64,000 nucleotides of DNA from Ridgeia piscesae (taxonomy: Eukaryota > Annelida > Polychaeta > Sabellida > Siboglinidae): the NCBI GenBank assembly GCA_025642075.2, contig JAODUO010000113.1:247501-311500 (forward strand), given 5' to 3'. A program made the translations under genes and the position numbers. This document shows positions 1 through 11,120 of this stretch, piece by piece. The stretch's first letter is position 1; each line of letters begins with the position of its first letter. The notes below the pieces were generated by a model. That model was given only the letters and a program-made list of their open reading frames with translations. It was not told where the DNA came from and did not search any database.

Positions 1-1499
1 GTTCGTTCCTCTCGCCGCCCACGGCGGACAGATGCGAGCGATAGATCAATCAAATGCCGACACGCATCATTTGAGTCGTCAAAGGGGCTACGGTTACGCT
101 AGTTTACGTGTGCCGTTTTTGTCGGATTGATAGGGCCTATTCGCGTGACAATGGTAACACAGCCTCGTATATAAGAAACAACTGGGATAAAATATGTAAA
201 CGTGTTAATTTTGACCCTATAGAAATAGTACAGAGATAACACCACAAAATAGACGTGAGCACTATTTCACTCAAATGTAACAGTAATATAAATCACGATA
301 GTGGATTATTAGGCCATTTCGCTCAGAAGTATCGGACCAAACACATACGGCGCCGATTGGTTCTATCCAACTCACGTTGAAATTACAGCTAAATTAACCA
401 TAATCACAAGTGTAGACGCTGATTACAATCAGCGCTAAATACCACCGTGTGAACGTCCAGTCACGGTGCTACCACGTGAAGCATAAACAGCAGTGACTAG
501 TCACGTGATCAATGATGTCAGCGCAAACACAATTTTATGTCAAAGCTCTCACAGGTGTCGCAAGGCAAAGGTCTCTCCTGAAGCGAACTAATCACCGTTC
601 CAATGTTGTTCGGGTGATCAATACCACACAGGCACGGTCAGACACATTTTCAGGACAAACACATTTCGACAACAATGCTCAATTGCTAATCAGTAGCTTA
701 CGAACGAACAATAACACTAACGTAGAACAGTAGGGTCACATACAGTATATTTAATAGTTAAGCTATTTAGCCTATTTTTAGGTCGTAAAATAGTTGGTGC
801 GGGTTTATTTGATATCCAGGCTGACGTGTGGTGTTAACACAACGTCCCACTTGAACAACGCGGCAATGTTAGTCACATACTTATGACGACGCGTTATGAA
901 GTGTAGAAGTTAACATGAATCGAGTAGGCGGTTTGCACAAGGCCAGAGAAGGGCGCGGCTATTGACACATACCAAGATAGATACCTCGGGCCGTTTATAC
1001 ATATATTATGTTGCATGACGTCCACGTCATTCAAACTACAACTAAGGTTTTGTTCAATTCCTCCAGTGTTTCACATATTGCTTAATTTACGGTTTTTGTA
1101 TAGAGAATTCTCGATCGCAGCGCGTTGAACTTTTATAACTAAACGTCTCAGTGCACTTGTAGTTCTGAACCGACATACGACACGCGCACTATTCATAAAA
1201 CGTACGTCATGTGTGGTCGTTATGTAATAACAATTGACCCCTGGATTGTCATGTTATCCGTAAATAATCACAGCGAATCTCAGTCGTCCTTTCGCGCTGA
1301 CAGACGTCAACCGACATTGTTGAACTGGTGTCAACAGAACAGATAGCTTGTTATTCGTACTATATACTCATATTCGTCCCCCGTCCGGTAATCACCGTTG
1401 ATACACATCCTGCTAGGCGGTGTGTGTGCTATCCTGACACTGCATACGTCCAATTACACACACTGGTGTCACACACAAGACGACCGCCACTTTGATTAC
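1..1499. other. No gene recognised
   Basis: Unique-looking sequence of mixed composition. Only short open frames occur, none with a recognisable protein. A pair of opposed CRE half-sites (ACGTCC/ACGTCA type) lies near 1017-1030, but no gene can be attached to it. Confidence 0.5.
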
Positions 1500-1960
1500 G
1501 CCCGCGCCGTCTACCTGTGCTAACGCCGGAGAGCAAACGGGGTCACCCGACAGCAATACTACCGACACATACCTTCAACGTTCCCGGCTATCTCCATGAC
1601 TGTCGCGCGTCGATGTCACGGCAATCAACGGAAGCTCATATCCGGCAAACTTCCCCTTGAAATCGTCGACGATCCCGCGTGCGCACGTAGGGATAAGTCG
1701 CGTGAACCGCGCACAGGGTCTGAACCGAGCGCGCTGTCTGACGAAGCGAAATGCGATCGCTTTTCGGTTGGCTGCGTCTGGCAATATGGCGACGGCTGCC
1801 GTGGCGGCGGCTGCGGCTACGGCTACGGCTACGGCGGCGGTGGGCTCGCTGTTGTTGATGTGGCCGAATGCGCGAGTGACTGCGTGAATGACGCCGGGTC
1901 ATCGAAGTAGAACGAATCAGAGGTAAACACACGCCTTCAAGTGACCGGGCGGCCGGACAG
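1500..1960 (+). promoter_or_regulatory. CpG-rich patch, candidate promoter or first exon
   Basis: This stretch is much richer in CG dinucleotides than its surroundings. It contains an ATG at 1786 with A at -3 and G at +4, opening a 33-codon Ala/Thr-rich frame that stops at 1887. Both strands are open across part of it because of the GGC/GCT-rich triplet tract at 1800-1845. I recognise no protein and cannot place a splice donor with confidence. It could be the first exon or promoter of a gene running out of view, or simply a GC-rich patch. Confidence 0.3.
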
Positions 1961-2905
1961 TGGACCGTGGGCCAGTTTGTTCGTCATCACGGGTTCAGTG
2001 GTGCATGCTCCTAGCGGCAAGTGCCCCCAAGACGCCACCTGGATACGTGAGGGGGGTGCGACGGGACAACAGCGTATCATCATCCACAATTAAGAACCTA
2101 AAAATGCTGCCTATCCTCCTTAGCTTCCTAGCATTTTCACCCATCCGTCAACGACTCGCGCATTGTTATTCGATCACCAGATTGCTTGATCCCTTGGTTT
2201 TGTCGCGCCATTGAATTTGATTTTGTTGTTGAGGATATTTCCGCATAAGAAGTCATTCTTTTTCTTATTATTAAATGATTCAGGTCCTCAGCTCGCATCA
2301 GTCATATGAACCGACTATCTGTTTTCCGATTGTCACACACGTATCAAAGTGTAACCATATACACTCAGGTTTATAGATATTGTGTAATTGATTATAATTC
2401 CAGACACAAAGTTCGTCTACAACGTCCATAAGTTAGTGCTTGGAAAGCTGATTTAACCCAAGGACATAGGCTGTACATGCCCTTTAAATGGTTTTGTTTT
2501 GAATGTGTTTTGAAGAGGGCCTACTCGGTCGTGGGCACACATTATATGTGGCTCGTCATTCACCGCATACCCAGGATAATTAAAAAATCTGCATTTCACC
2601 GACCTTTGTGTCGAACGCCCACGGGCATAACGCCCTCTTCCACATATGGTGAGTAAGCACTGTTTCGTGGCAACAGGTTTCACAACTTTGCGTCGTTCAA
2701 GCGGAAGTATATTCGACACCTTCGCACTGTGTTACGTGTAATAAAATACATCACGCTTTCACAATTAAACGCCTACCTTACTTTCACACATAAACGCAGT
2801 GTCTTTACGATTAGCCTCAAGACAATTAAACAGTAACGAACAAAATTCAGGCACAGCTCTGTGCAAAGCATCCTCTCAACCCACTCACTGTAGTGGTGGC
2901 GTAGG
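1961..2905. other. No gene recognised
   Basis: Nothing beyond short random-looking frames is visible on either strand. Confidence 0.5.
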
Positions 2906-2910
2906 CGGTG

Positions 2911-2967
<57 letters not shown>

Positions 2968-3133
2968 GTGCGAGCGAGCGAGCGAGCGTGCGTGCGTGCG
3001 TGCGTGCGTGTGTGTATGACTGTGTGTGTATAACTATGTGTATATGACTGTGTGTATGTGTGTGCGTGCGGGTGTGTGCGCGCGCGCTCATGTGTGTCTG
3101 TGTGTGTGCGTGCGTGCGTGCGTGTGTGCGTGC

Positions 3134-3196
<63 letters not shown>

Positions 3197-3272
3197 CGTA
3201 TTTATGTGGACATGTATGTATGTATGTGTACGTATATGTGTACATGTATGTATGTGTTGTACGTGCATGTGC

Positions 3273-3321
<49 letters not shown>
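2911..3321. repeat. Compound microsatellite (TG)n, (CGTG)n, (TG)n, (TA)n
   Basis: A run of TG to 2966 passes into GAGC and CGTG tetramers, then degenerate TG/TATG, a second pure TG run near 3140-3194, and finally a pure TA run at 3274-3321. Open frames across it on both strands (Cys/Val, Thr/His and Tyr/Ile repeats) are artefacts of the repeat. Confidence 0.95.
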
Positions 3322-3325
<4 letters not shown>

Positions 3326-4349
3326 ATGTATTGGTATCCATTCGTGTGTATGCGTGCTCTTCCGTACGTACATTAGTGTTATGTCTAGTGTTATTCCCAA
3401 TATCGTATTTATATTCCAGTCATAAGTGGGCCAACGCGTTTTCTTCAGATCGCTTTGGCAAAACGCTTGCAATTGCACTAACCTAGTACATTGTTGACGT
3501 ACGGACAGCTATGCAAACTTAACACTTTAATGGCGTGACCAAATACACAATAGTACACATGGCAATTGTAATTAGAAATGCAACCCATTAAGAGTTGACA
3601 GTTGACATATCTTCGATGACACGGTTCTGTAAAGTACTCTGTCGTTATCGTCACCCACAATATGAAACCTGATCGCTGTTTGTGTCGTGTTTTCGTTATT
3701 TGCTGTCGGAGAGTAAGTCAGAAAATGAGTACATTGTAGACTGGTACAGCGCGAACAGAATTTGTTGTTTTATTTATATCAGTCAAATGTGATACACTTG
3801 ATTACTCAATGTGTATTTAACGTGTCATAATTCACGGTGCCCGTGTAATAAACAAGCACTCGGCCGCGAACAGTGGCGACAGTTGGAAAGTGACTTCTCG
3901 ACAGTGACAATTCGTCGACATTAACTACTGTTTATAAACCTTTGGCATACTCCATGTTATTCTATGGACGTTTAGCTATAGATTTAACAAAGTTTCGAAC
4001 ATATCTAGGGTATTTAAGAAAATAAATTATTTTTATGTTTTTTAATAATACTTTAATTTACTTATTTATTTACCCAATTATTAAGTTATTTATTTACTTA
4101 CTTATGTCACTCACCATAGCAGTCGAGATATGGAACGGCACATGCGAAACAGATGTGGTTGAGTTTATGACGTCTGCAACGCGAAAGTGCAAATGATAAT
4201 AATACTCTATGGCGAGTGTAGAGCTGATAGATTTGAGAGCATGCTCTTGTTTCAGTCTCTCGCCTGCCACCGTGACGTCAGCAGTGGTGTGTTCTGTTCT
4301 GCTCTCACCACGTTGCTCTTTCGGTAAGACAGCAATATTCAAGTGTGGC
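3322..4349. other. No gene recognised
   Basis: AT-rich unique sequence with a short TTTATTTACTTA-like stretch near 4040-4105. No coding or mobile-element signal is seen. Confidence 0.5.
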
Positions 4350-4414
4350 GCACAGACCAGTGGAGTAGCCAGGATTTTACATTGGAGGGGCCATCCGACA
4401 ACCAAGCAAACTCA

Positions 4415-4415
<1 letters not shown>

Positions 4416-4501
<86 letters not shown>
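4416..4501. repeat. (TA)n microsatellite
   Basis: About 86 bp of pure TA, just inside the left end of the hAT-like element, bounded by CTCAG on the left and CTGAG on the right. Confidence 0.97.
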
Positions 4502-4502
<1 letters not shown>

Positions 4503-4689
4503 TGAGTGAGTTTACCATACATGTAGCCACTTACTCTGATGAAACAATAATTAAACATTCCTACCTTAACCCAGCGTTGGCGGTCAACCAGTAACTTCAC
4601 AACATGTAACGTTGCTGCTTATTACAATTTATTATTCACTGTAGGAAATTTCAATTATCAGTGCAAAATCCACTAGATAATTTGTTTTG

Positions 4690-5215
4690 GTTATGAGGAT
4701 CACAGCAGGGACAAACGCTTGGAGGAAAGTCGAAGGGGTGATAGACGCATATCACGTAAATCTAAAGGAAATACACTCTGAAGTGGCTCTAACAGAGAAA
4801 CAACAGGAGAAGATCTAGAAGTTAAGAGAGCTGATAAAATAAGAATGGATGAATTGAAAGTGGAGGTTGTAGTGAAGGAAAGTTATAACAAGACATTGGC
4901 GAGGAATAGGCTTAAATTGGCTGGACATGTGGAAAGAATAGGAGTTGAAAACCTGGCAAAGAGACCAGACGCCCAGAAAGTGGAGGGGAACAGAAGGTGA
5001 GGAAGATCGAATTTGCGATGGGGATTGCATAAAAAGAGACACAGAAAGAGTGGGAGAAGAAAGGAGAAAAAGAGCAGCAGATAGAAGGATTTGGAGACTG
5101 TTGATAGAGACCGTAATGACAGAAAAATTAGAGGAAGAAAAAAGACAATGGAAACGGAAATCATGGGCAACAGCCTCCTGACGACGGGCTGCCAAGAAAA
5201 GAAGAACAGCAAAAT
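4690..5215 (+). mobile_element. LINE ORF2 C-terminal fragment (decayed)
   Basis: In interrupted frames the plus strand reads a tract like the C-terminal end of invertebrate LINE reverse-transcriptase ORFs (RITA..NAWRKVEGV, then LKLAGHVERIG, then a K/R/E-rich tail). It aligns over most of its length with the copy at 23110-23795, and its 3' half aligns with 18893-19165. It contains stops and frameshifts, so it is a relic. It lies inside the hAT-like element at 4358-5548. Confidence 0.7.
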
Positions 5216-5556
5216 GCAAGTCTAGTAACCGGACAACTATTGTTTTGAATCCTTAGTAGTCATTAGCTATCACGCTCATTGAGAATGGTGACTTTTAGTT
5301 GCCCTGACGCTTCTTGGGCTGCAACCAGCGACAGAATTGGAGACTTCCTAACATAATCCTAGTTACATGATGATAAATTTCTTTGCGAAAGGATAGCACT
5401 GGGAATGAAAGTTTTATACAGGCATCCTTATACCCGCTGTACTTCGTAATTCTGTGAATCCGGTAGCCAGTTATTCGTCCTCCGTTCCCCACTATCTTAA
5501 TTGTCATGGATCGGGGGGGCCATGCTCCCCCCTCTGGCTACGCCACTGGCACATAC

Positions 5557-6060
5557 ACAGACAATGACCGGCGGTAGAGAAGACTCGTTTAATGGCGCAA
5601 TATCCTAGTTGCCATAAGGTGGTAAAACACATTCACCGGCGTGAATATGCTGGAGACATCCATTAACCGCAGACATGCGGGATTCGGGCACGGAATAACT
5701 CCCTCTTCCTTGTACCCTCGCAGGTCATGGGTGCACATTCAAAAGACATGCATCTACGCAAGTCAGGGGTCGTTGCACGGGTCCCGTCATTGCACGTGGG
5801 TTACTAGGGTAGATCTGGTGCTGACGTAATCAGCGGCAGCGACCCCTGGCGCGCTAGGATGATGACACTGAGAGCGTGATCATTATTTCCTGCACAGCTG
5901 GCAACACGCGGTGAAAGTGGCACGAATTTCACAGCGTGCTCTTACGTAACGAGTTCTCGCCAAAGTGCTATCGTAAATCATTACTGCGAAGACTTCGACA
6001 CAATTGACAGGAATTCGACTGAGTCAACACTCGGAAGTTCCAACAACCCAGGTACGCACG
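5557..6060. other. No gene recognised
   Basis: Unique sequence with short GC-rich patches. GTTACTAG occurs at 5800-5807 and again directly after the transposon end at 6372, so part of this stretch may belong to that element. Confidence 0.4.
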
Positions 6061-6372
6061 TTGAGAATGATGACATTTTTGTTGTCCTGTCACCTCCTGG
6101 GGTGCAACCAGTTGGGTGCTTATCGCCTACAACAGAAGTGGGGGATTCCTCCACTTCTGGTAACTTAATTCTATATGAATGATGAAAAATTCGTTGTCAA
6201 ACAGTATGTTTGGGAAGGGAAGTCCTATACATGCATTCCTACTATATATCCTCTACTTTTTCATTTTATGAATCAGGCAGCCAGTTATAGGTTCGCAGTT
6301 CCCTACTCACCTAATTATCCGGAAAAGTCAGCATGTTCCTCTTGGCAACCCCCTCCTCCGACTACACCACTG
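6061..6372. mobile_element. Second, diverged copy of the 4358-5548 element (right half)
   Basis: This resembles 5279-5548 in order and sequence: TTGAGAATGATGAC, then GGGGTGCAACCAG, then a GAATCAGGCAGCCAGTTAT segment. It ends in CTACACCACTG, the reverse of a CAGTGG-type end. No left end is visible. The next eight bases, GTTACTAG, also occur at 5800-5807 and may be a target duplication. Confidence 0.65.
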
Positions 6373-6685
6373 GTTACTAGGAACATATTTTTTTTATAAT
6401 AAAAATATATCAGTTGATAATTAGCACCCATTGTTCACACTCTGTCGTGAAGCAACTATTAACATCCCACATGCACACGCGCGCTCACGCGTGCGTGCGT
6501 GCGTGCGTGCGTGCGTGTATATGGAAACGTTTGTGCTCAGGTGCCCACTCTCCAATCAGGTAGTTGCTATTGGTTAGTTTTGCTGGGTATAGAAGTTTGT
6601 CGGTGAAGAACAAAGTGCTGCTCAATCATCGAGTTATCCAATCAGCCAGTAAAACCATTGGGGTGGCGTTGGATTGTTGCACTTA

Positions 6686-6873
6686 CGTTTTCCGGGCATT
6701 ATCAACTACCCGGGTGACATTTTTTGTGCATGCGCGATAATTGTAAAATTATCAATGTGCAGCGAAACGCAAAGCATTTATGGTATAAATACTTCGCTGC
6801 ATACTGATGATTTTACATTTATCGCGCATGCGCAGAAACGTCACCCGGAAAGTTGATAACGCCCGGGAAAATA
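6686..6873. mobile_element. Fold-back MITE with ~80-bp terminal inverted repeats
   Basis: The first ~80 bases match the reverse complement of the last ~80 at roughly 85 percent with one or two indels. Shared landmarks are TTTTCCGGGC, TTATCAACT, CCGGGTGAC, GCATGCGCGATAA and GCAGCGAA. TA flanks both ends (6684-6685 and 6874-6875), as for Tc1/mariner-type insertions. The loop is only about 25 bp, so the transcript would fold into a long hairpin. It has no coding capacity. Confidence 0.8.
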
Positions 6874-6875
6874 TA

Positions 6876-8239
6876 CACGCTACAACGATACCAACAGTGG
6901 GTGAACTCTATGAATAGTGTGTGGTGTTTTCTTACCCACCGAACCCCTGAAGTTCTATTCTGTTGCAAAAGCTGGCTATGTAAGGCCACCTGTCGGAGAG
7001 AGCCCGAACGAACCGATATCGCAATACTTTCTGCCAACCTCCACCAGACTGCTGTACGCGAGGTGGGGAAAGGGGGACATGAAAGGGGAGGGGGTTATAA
7101 TGGAAGTAACGAGTATGTTATTGTACTATTGCAGCCATCAGTGATTTGTGATTACGACTACTACTATTAACATCGTCATCATTGGAGAGGGTTGTGTAAA
7201 AATACTAATATCGTTGTTTTGTTAATTAATGTGAATTCAACACACACAAATTTCTGGTAATATACTTTGGCGAATATACGTCCATTAAATTCAGATCCAG
7301 ATCCGCGGGGCAAATGCCCCCTTTCGAAATGTGGACGCCCATGTCCGTTATAATATTTCGCCCTGTTACTTAACTTCTTAAGCGAAACTAGAATACACAA
7401 AACTACCCCAGGCCAGGCCCAGAACAGTCATAGACACGTATTTTAGTCAACATTTTACAGAAACAGACAGGTGATTGTTTTCTTTAAATGTATACATTAC
7501 ATAATTTTTTTATGTTAGGCGTACAGTTATATTGCTGTTAATGTATTATTTGTGAATAAATTAGTTGTCTTTTCGTTTGTCGTGCAGCTAGTCTTGCCTT
7601 ATTCCATACAATGTTACGCCACGCCATCGTCTCTCTTTCTGGCATAAATTTCTAGTTCTGAAACGGTAAAATTGCTACCCGATGCAGATGACTGTGCCGA
7701 CATCGCAGACAACATGCCCAGTCATAATTTTATTTGTCATCGACATTTGTTTCAGCTGTTAATCACATACTTTGTAATTTGCATTCTTTGATATCCCCAA
7801 ATAATGTTTTGTTGTTGTTGGGGAGGATTGGAGTTTGTGGAGGCTGTGTTAGACCGCGAGATTCGATATGCGTAAAATGGAAACACAATGTGGACTCTAG
7901 CGGAAAAACAACGTACTAATCACCCTAGCGGTAAAACGATAAACACCACAGCAATGGTATATTCTGTTTCTTTTTTAGTTCCTGTTTTATTATTGACAAA
8001 TGCCAACTGTGTATCGCGCCAATAGCGTTAGATGCTCTATGAGCATTGCGCACGGCTTAGCAGTTCTTTGAATTTTGGGGCGTTCTTTGTATTTACCAGT
8101 GACGCTTCTAGAATGTTCCATATAGTTAAAGAGCGAGTAGAGGGGAAACATGTTCTAAGTCTAAGACTTTTTCAGTGTTGGCCGGGTCTAATATGTTTAC
8201 AATTGTAAAGGTGATTTGACCAAACAGGTCTGACTATCT
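6876..8239. other. No gene recognised
   Basis: AT-rich unique sequence with no convincing coding frame or repeat identity. Confidence 0.45.
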
Positions 8240-8560
8240 GCAGATACTAACATTTTCTAGATGGGACAGCAATTTGATGGATCTTCCGCTTCTCCTCAAG
8301 ATTGGAACAACCCAATTCTTTAACCATATGTGTTACGCTATTATTGGAATTGTAGTCGTCTTTTACAAAGCGGGCTGCTTTTCTTTGTGTTTTCTCAAGA
8401 ATGTGTATATCTTTTTGTAAATATGGGTCCCATACTGTGCAGCCGGATTCAACAATGGAGCGGACGAGAGTGAATAAGCTCGCTCTCTTAGAACCTGTTT
8501 TCTGATTCTTCGCCGCGAATCCGGAAAACAAACGAAAATGGATATCAGAAAACAAAAATG
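8240..8560 (-). mobile_element. LINE ORF2 3'-end fragment (CR1/Jockey-like)
   Basis: The minus strand has an open frame matching the conserved C-terminal segment of CR1/Jockey-type LINE ORF2. It shows R-S-I-V-E-S-G-C-T-V-W-D-P, then DIHILEKTQRKAARFV, then a loosely matching N-L-E-E-K-R segment. That order (YAS..VWDP, then E..QR.AARFV) is characteristic of the family. Only about 100 codons remain and no reverse-transcriptase core is present. Confidence 0.75.
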
Positions 8561-10019
8561 TGGCAGTTTATTTTCTGAAATATTAGGTTCAGGTATGTGC
8601 TATAAAATTAATTATTTGCATTTAGATTGTTGAAACAACTCCTTGCCCTAGTGCTAGCCAGACATTACTCATTATCAGCCTAGGAATTTCTAATCGCCTC
8701 GCTAAGTTCGAGCCCACCTTACGAGGAATTGAAAACTGAAAGACAACATTTAATAAAATTTACTTTCACATATATCAAAACTAGTTTTCAGGCTCTTTTC
8801 AGGTTTTCATCGGGAATGCCAGTTTCCCGATGCGAGTGACTTATAAATAGTCATGTGACCAAAATGATTCAATTATGCAAATGCGCGGAATAAATGCGTG
8901 TCGGGTGACGTACCCCTCGGGGGTGGGAGTGGACTAGCCCCTGTTTCCCCTAACCTACATGTATATATTTTCACAAACAAATATGGCTCTATGTGGCCCA
9001 CTGATTTAGGTGTCCGGAACACCGTTTAACTCTGTTTTTGACAGTTCCGGTTTCATGGGCAATGCATAGGGGCAGTACAATACTGTCTGAAGGTCCAACC
9101 ACCGGTCAGTTAGGCTGTAACCATCGCTGGATCTGTAGATAATCCTCGCAAACCAGGGGTCGTGGCGCTATGCTACTACCCCTGGCCAATCGTCTCCGTA
9201 AAGCTGGGGATTGAGCGGATTCGAACAATAAAATTATAGCAATTGACTTCGCCAGTCGCAAGTGATCAGCCATGCGAACAGCGCAAATACCCGTCCCAAT
9301 TTGAAGACGTTGGTGTGATTCCCAATATAATTACTCATTCACGTCCTAAACATTGCATGTAACACGAGAAGCGCGTGGCTGAAATCACCCAAAATATTAT
9401 ACGACATGGCCGGAAGCCGACCACCCCTTCCTATCTTCCACACATGAACGTCGCAGCAAAATAAGTTTTTTGTTAATTTAGAACATAACTTTGCGTAATA
9501 TTGAAATATAAAATTGTTCAAGTTATGTCTAAACGGTGTTTGACCACAGAGACATTAAAAACGCGTTTTGTGGAGGTCCGTATAAAAGATTCTGGTGTCG
9601 TCTAGAGAACTACCATGTGTGCTCGGCCTTAAATGAGACACTGGTTGTAACTATGTGCGGTAAGACGCAGTATAGAACAAATACATTAAAGCCAGTTTGG
9701 ACGTCTTCAGCGAAGACGCGTTTTCAATCTTCTTTTATTGAGTGAAATGAAAAACGATTAATAGAGAAATGAGCGCATACACCGATCACGCAATCAAATG
9801 ATCTTTTCATGACATGATAGTTGAACTCATTCAGCTGTCTCGGACCAACGAGGTCAACGCTCCTTTCGATCGTCTGTCTTTGCCTCGATTACTTCGGTTG
9901 CCACTTGTCGGAAAGCAGTCAGTCATTACAAGAAAAAGTTGAGATATTCATACGGATAAAACTATAAGGAGTTTGTACACTGCTAGTTGAGAAAGAGTAC
10001 GCTTTTTGGTGTGTTCAAG
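8561..10019. other. No gene recognised
   Basis: Mixed-composition unique sequence. No coding or mobile-element signal could be supported. Confidence 0.45.
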
Positions 10020-10337
10020 CTAAATGCTGTCGATTGAACCTACTGGGTTTGAATTGCGAATATGATCTGCGCACATCCGGTTGCGCACCAACGCTGCAGC
10101 GCAGACGACGGTTGCGTCGCTTGTTTCAAAGGAGCAGAATGTGGTGTGTGACGTGGTACCGATTGCATCATCAAAACCGATCATTGTGCAGCTGATTGAA
10201 ACCTCACTTGTTTCCGAGAAGCCGTCAGTCGTGTCATCATCCGTTTTCGAGCAGCCGCTCATGACGCCACTTGATTCGCTCGCGCGTGACCTGTCTCTTT
10301 TTTTTGGAAGAAAGAGAGCCAGTTTCCTTGCGGCCAT
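10020..10337 (-). CDS. Hypothetical small basic/Ser-Thr-rich protein (105 residues)
   Basis: This minus-strand frame starts at an ATG at 10337 in a strong context (AAAATGG) and runs 105 codons to a stop at 10020. The N-terminus is basic (MAARKLALFLPKKRDRSRA). It is followed by a Ser/Thr/Asp-rich stretch and a Cys-containing C-terminal part. I do not recognise the protein. An ATTGG/CCAAT box lies upstream near 10423-10430. It follows the Cys-Gly-Pro gene at 10500-11120 in the same orientation. The opposite strand is also open over 128 codons, so the coding strand is uncertain. It could be non-coding. Confidence 0.25.
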   Translation of the reverse strand: MAARKLALFLPKKRDRSRASESSGVMSGCSKTDDDTTDGFSETSEVSISCTMIGFDDAIGTTSHTTFCSFETSDATVVCAAALVRNRMCADHIRNSNPVGSIDSI

Positions 10338-10499
10338 TTTTAACAGTCTTTCAACATTTGGTCTCTGGACGAATGCTGACACGCGCGTACACTCTTGCGC
10401 AACGGGCAGGAATCATGTGATAAGCCAATCAGAATATCATAACGTTCATGTCACATGGTTAATATGATGTACTACGAGTTCCGGTTACAGTCATTCAGC

Positions 10500-11120
10500 T
10501 TAGCAGCACACGCATGGATCTCGGCGGCACACGCACGACTTCCGGCGCCTGGGCGGTGGCGGTGGACAGCACTTGGGCGGGCAATACCTGGGCGACCGTG
10601 ATCGTCGTCGCTTTCGTTTCGGGCAGGGTGGTGGCGGGCAGCATGGCGGACAGCATGGCGGGCAGCATGGTGGGCAGCATGGTCCACACGGCGGGCAGCA
10701 TGGTCCACACGGTGGGCAGCATGGTCCGCACGGCGGGCAGCATGGTCCACACGGCGGGCAGCAGGGTGGGCATTTCGGTTTCTTCGGTCTCTTCGGCTTG
10801 CACGGGTCACAAGGCGGACAGCACGGCGGGCAGCATGGTCCACACGGCGGGCAACATGGACCGCAAGGTCCGCAAGGTCCGCAAGGTCCGCAAGGTCCGC
10901 AAGGTCCGCAAGGTCCGCAAGGTCCGCATGGCGGGCAGCATGGACCGCAAGGTCCGCATGGCGGGCAGCATGGACCGCAGGGTCCGCATGGCGGGCAGCA
11001 TGGACCGCAAGGCGGGCAGCATGGACCGCAAGGTCCGCATGGCGGGCAACATGGACCGCAGGGTGGACACGGGCAAGGCTTCGAACGGCTTCGTCGTCGA
11101 CAACCCTTTCGTCTAGCCAT
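10500..11120 (-). CDS. Cys-Gly-Pro repeat protein with basic blocks, candidate sperm chromatin or sperm-tail protein
   Basis: An intronless frame of 206 residues starts at ATG 11120 and stops at 10500. The N-terminus is protamine-like ([14 protein letters not shown]). Residues ~16-105 alternate CPPC, CGPC and CCPP units and include about eight consecutive CGP triplets. A basic linker (KPKRPKKPK) follows, then a second CGPCCPP array, then [12 protein letters not shown] and a basic Cys-rich tail ending CVCC. CGP repeats occur in Drosophila Mst(3)CGP sperm-tail proteins and vertebrate ODF1. Arg/Ser/Cys-rich blocks recall protamines. Either class implies disulfide cross-linking during sperm maturation. 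The coding strand is chosen because this frame has a true ATG and organised termini, while the plus-strand GGQHG frame has no ATG. Function is inferred from composition only. Confidence 0.6.
   Translation of the reverse strand: MARRKGCRRRSRSKPCPCPPCGPCCPPCGPCGPCCPPCGPCCPPCGPCGPCCPPCGPCGPCCPPCGPCGPCGPCGPCGPCGPCGPCGPCCPPCGPCCPPCCPPCDPCKPKRPKKPKCPPCCPPCGPCCPPCGPCCPPCGPCCPPCGPCCPPCCPPCCPPCCPPPPCPKRKRRRSRSPRYCPPKCCPPPPPRRRKSCVCRRDPCVCC
10858..10929. repeat. 9-bp tandem repeat inside the Cys-Gly-Pro gene
   Basis: About eight near-identical copies of GGTCCGCAA (plus strand) encode consecutive Cys-Gly-Pro triplets on the minus strand. The uniformity of neighbouring units suggests recent slippage, so copy number may vary between individuals. 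Confidence 0.9.

Larger units (their letters stand above)
4358..5548. mobile_element. hAT-like non-autonomous DNA transposon with 8-bp target duplication
   Basis: The left end begins CAGTGGAGTAGCCAGG. The right end, read on the minus strand, begins CAGTGGCGTAGCCAG, and both are followed inside by G-rich tracts leading to GGCC. The 8 bases before the left end (4350-4357, GCACAGAC) match the 8 bases after the right end (5549-5556, GCACATAC) at 7 of 8 positions. An 8-bp duplication with CAG-starting ends is typical of hAT elements. The 1,191-bp body has no transposase. It carries a TA microsatellite and a LINE fragment, both probably nested or acquired. A related right half lies at 6061-6372. 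Confidence 0.75.

Noticed and set aside
2847..3478. Long Thr-His, Cys-Val and Tyr-Ile repeat frames
   Set aside because: Pure translations of TG, CGTG and TA microsatellites. The same applies at 13553-13836, 15365-15737, 20010-20338, 25284-25644 and 36231-36500.
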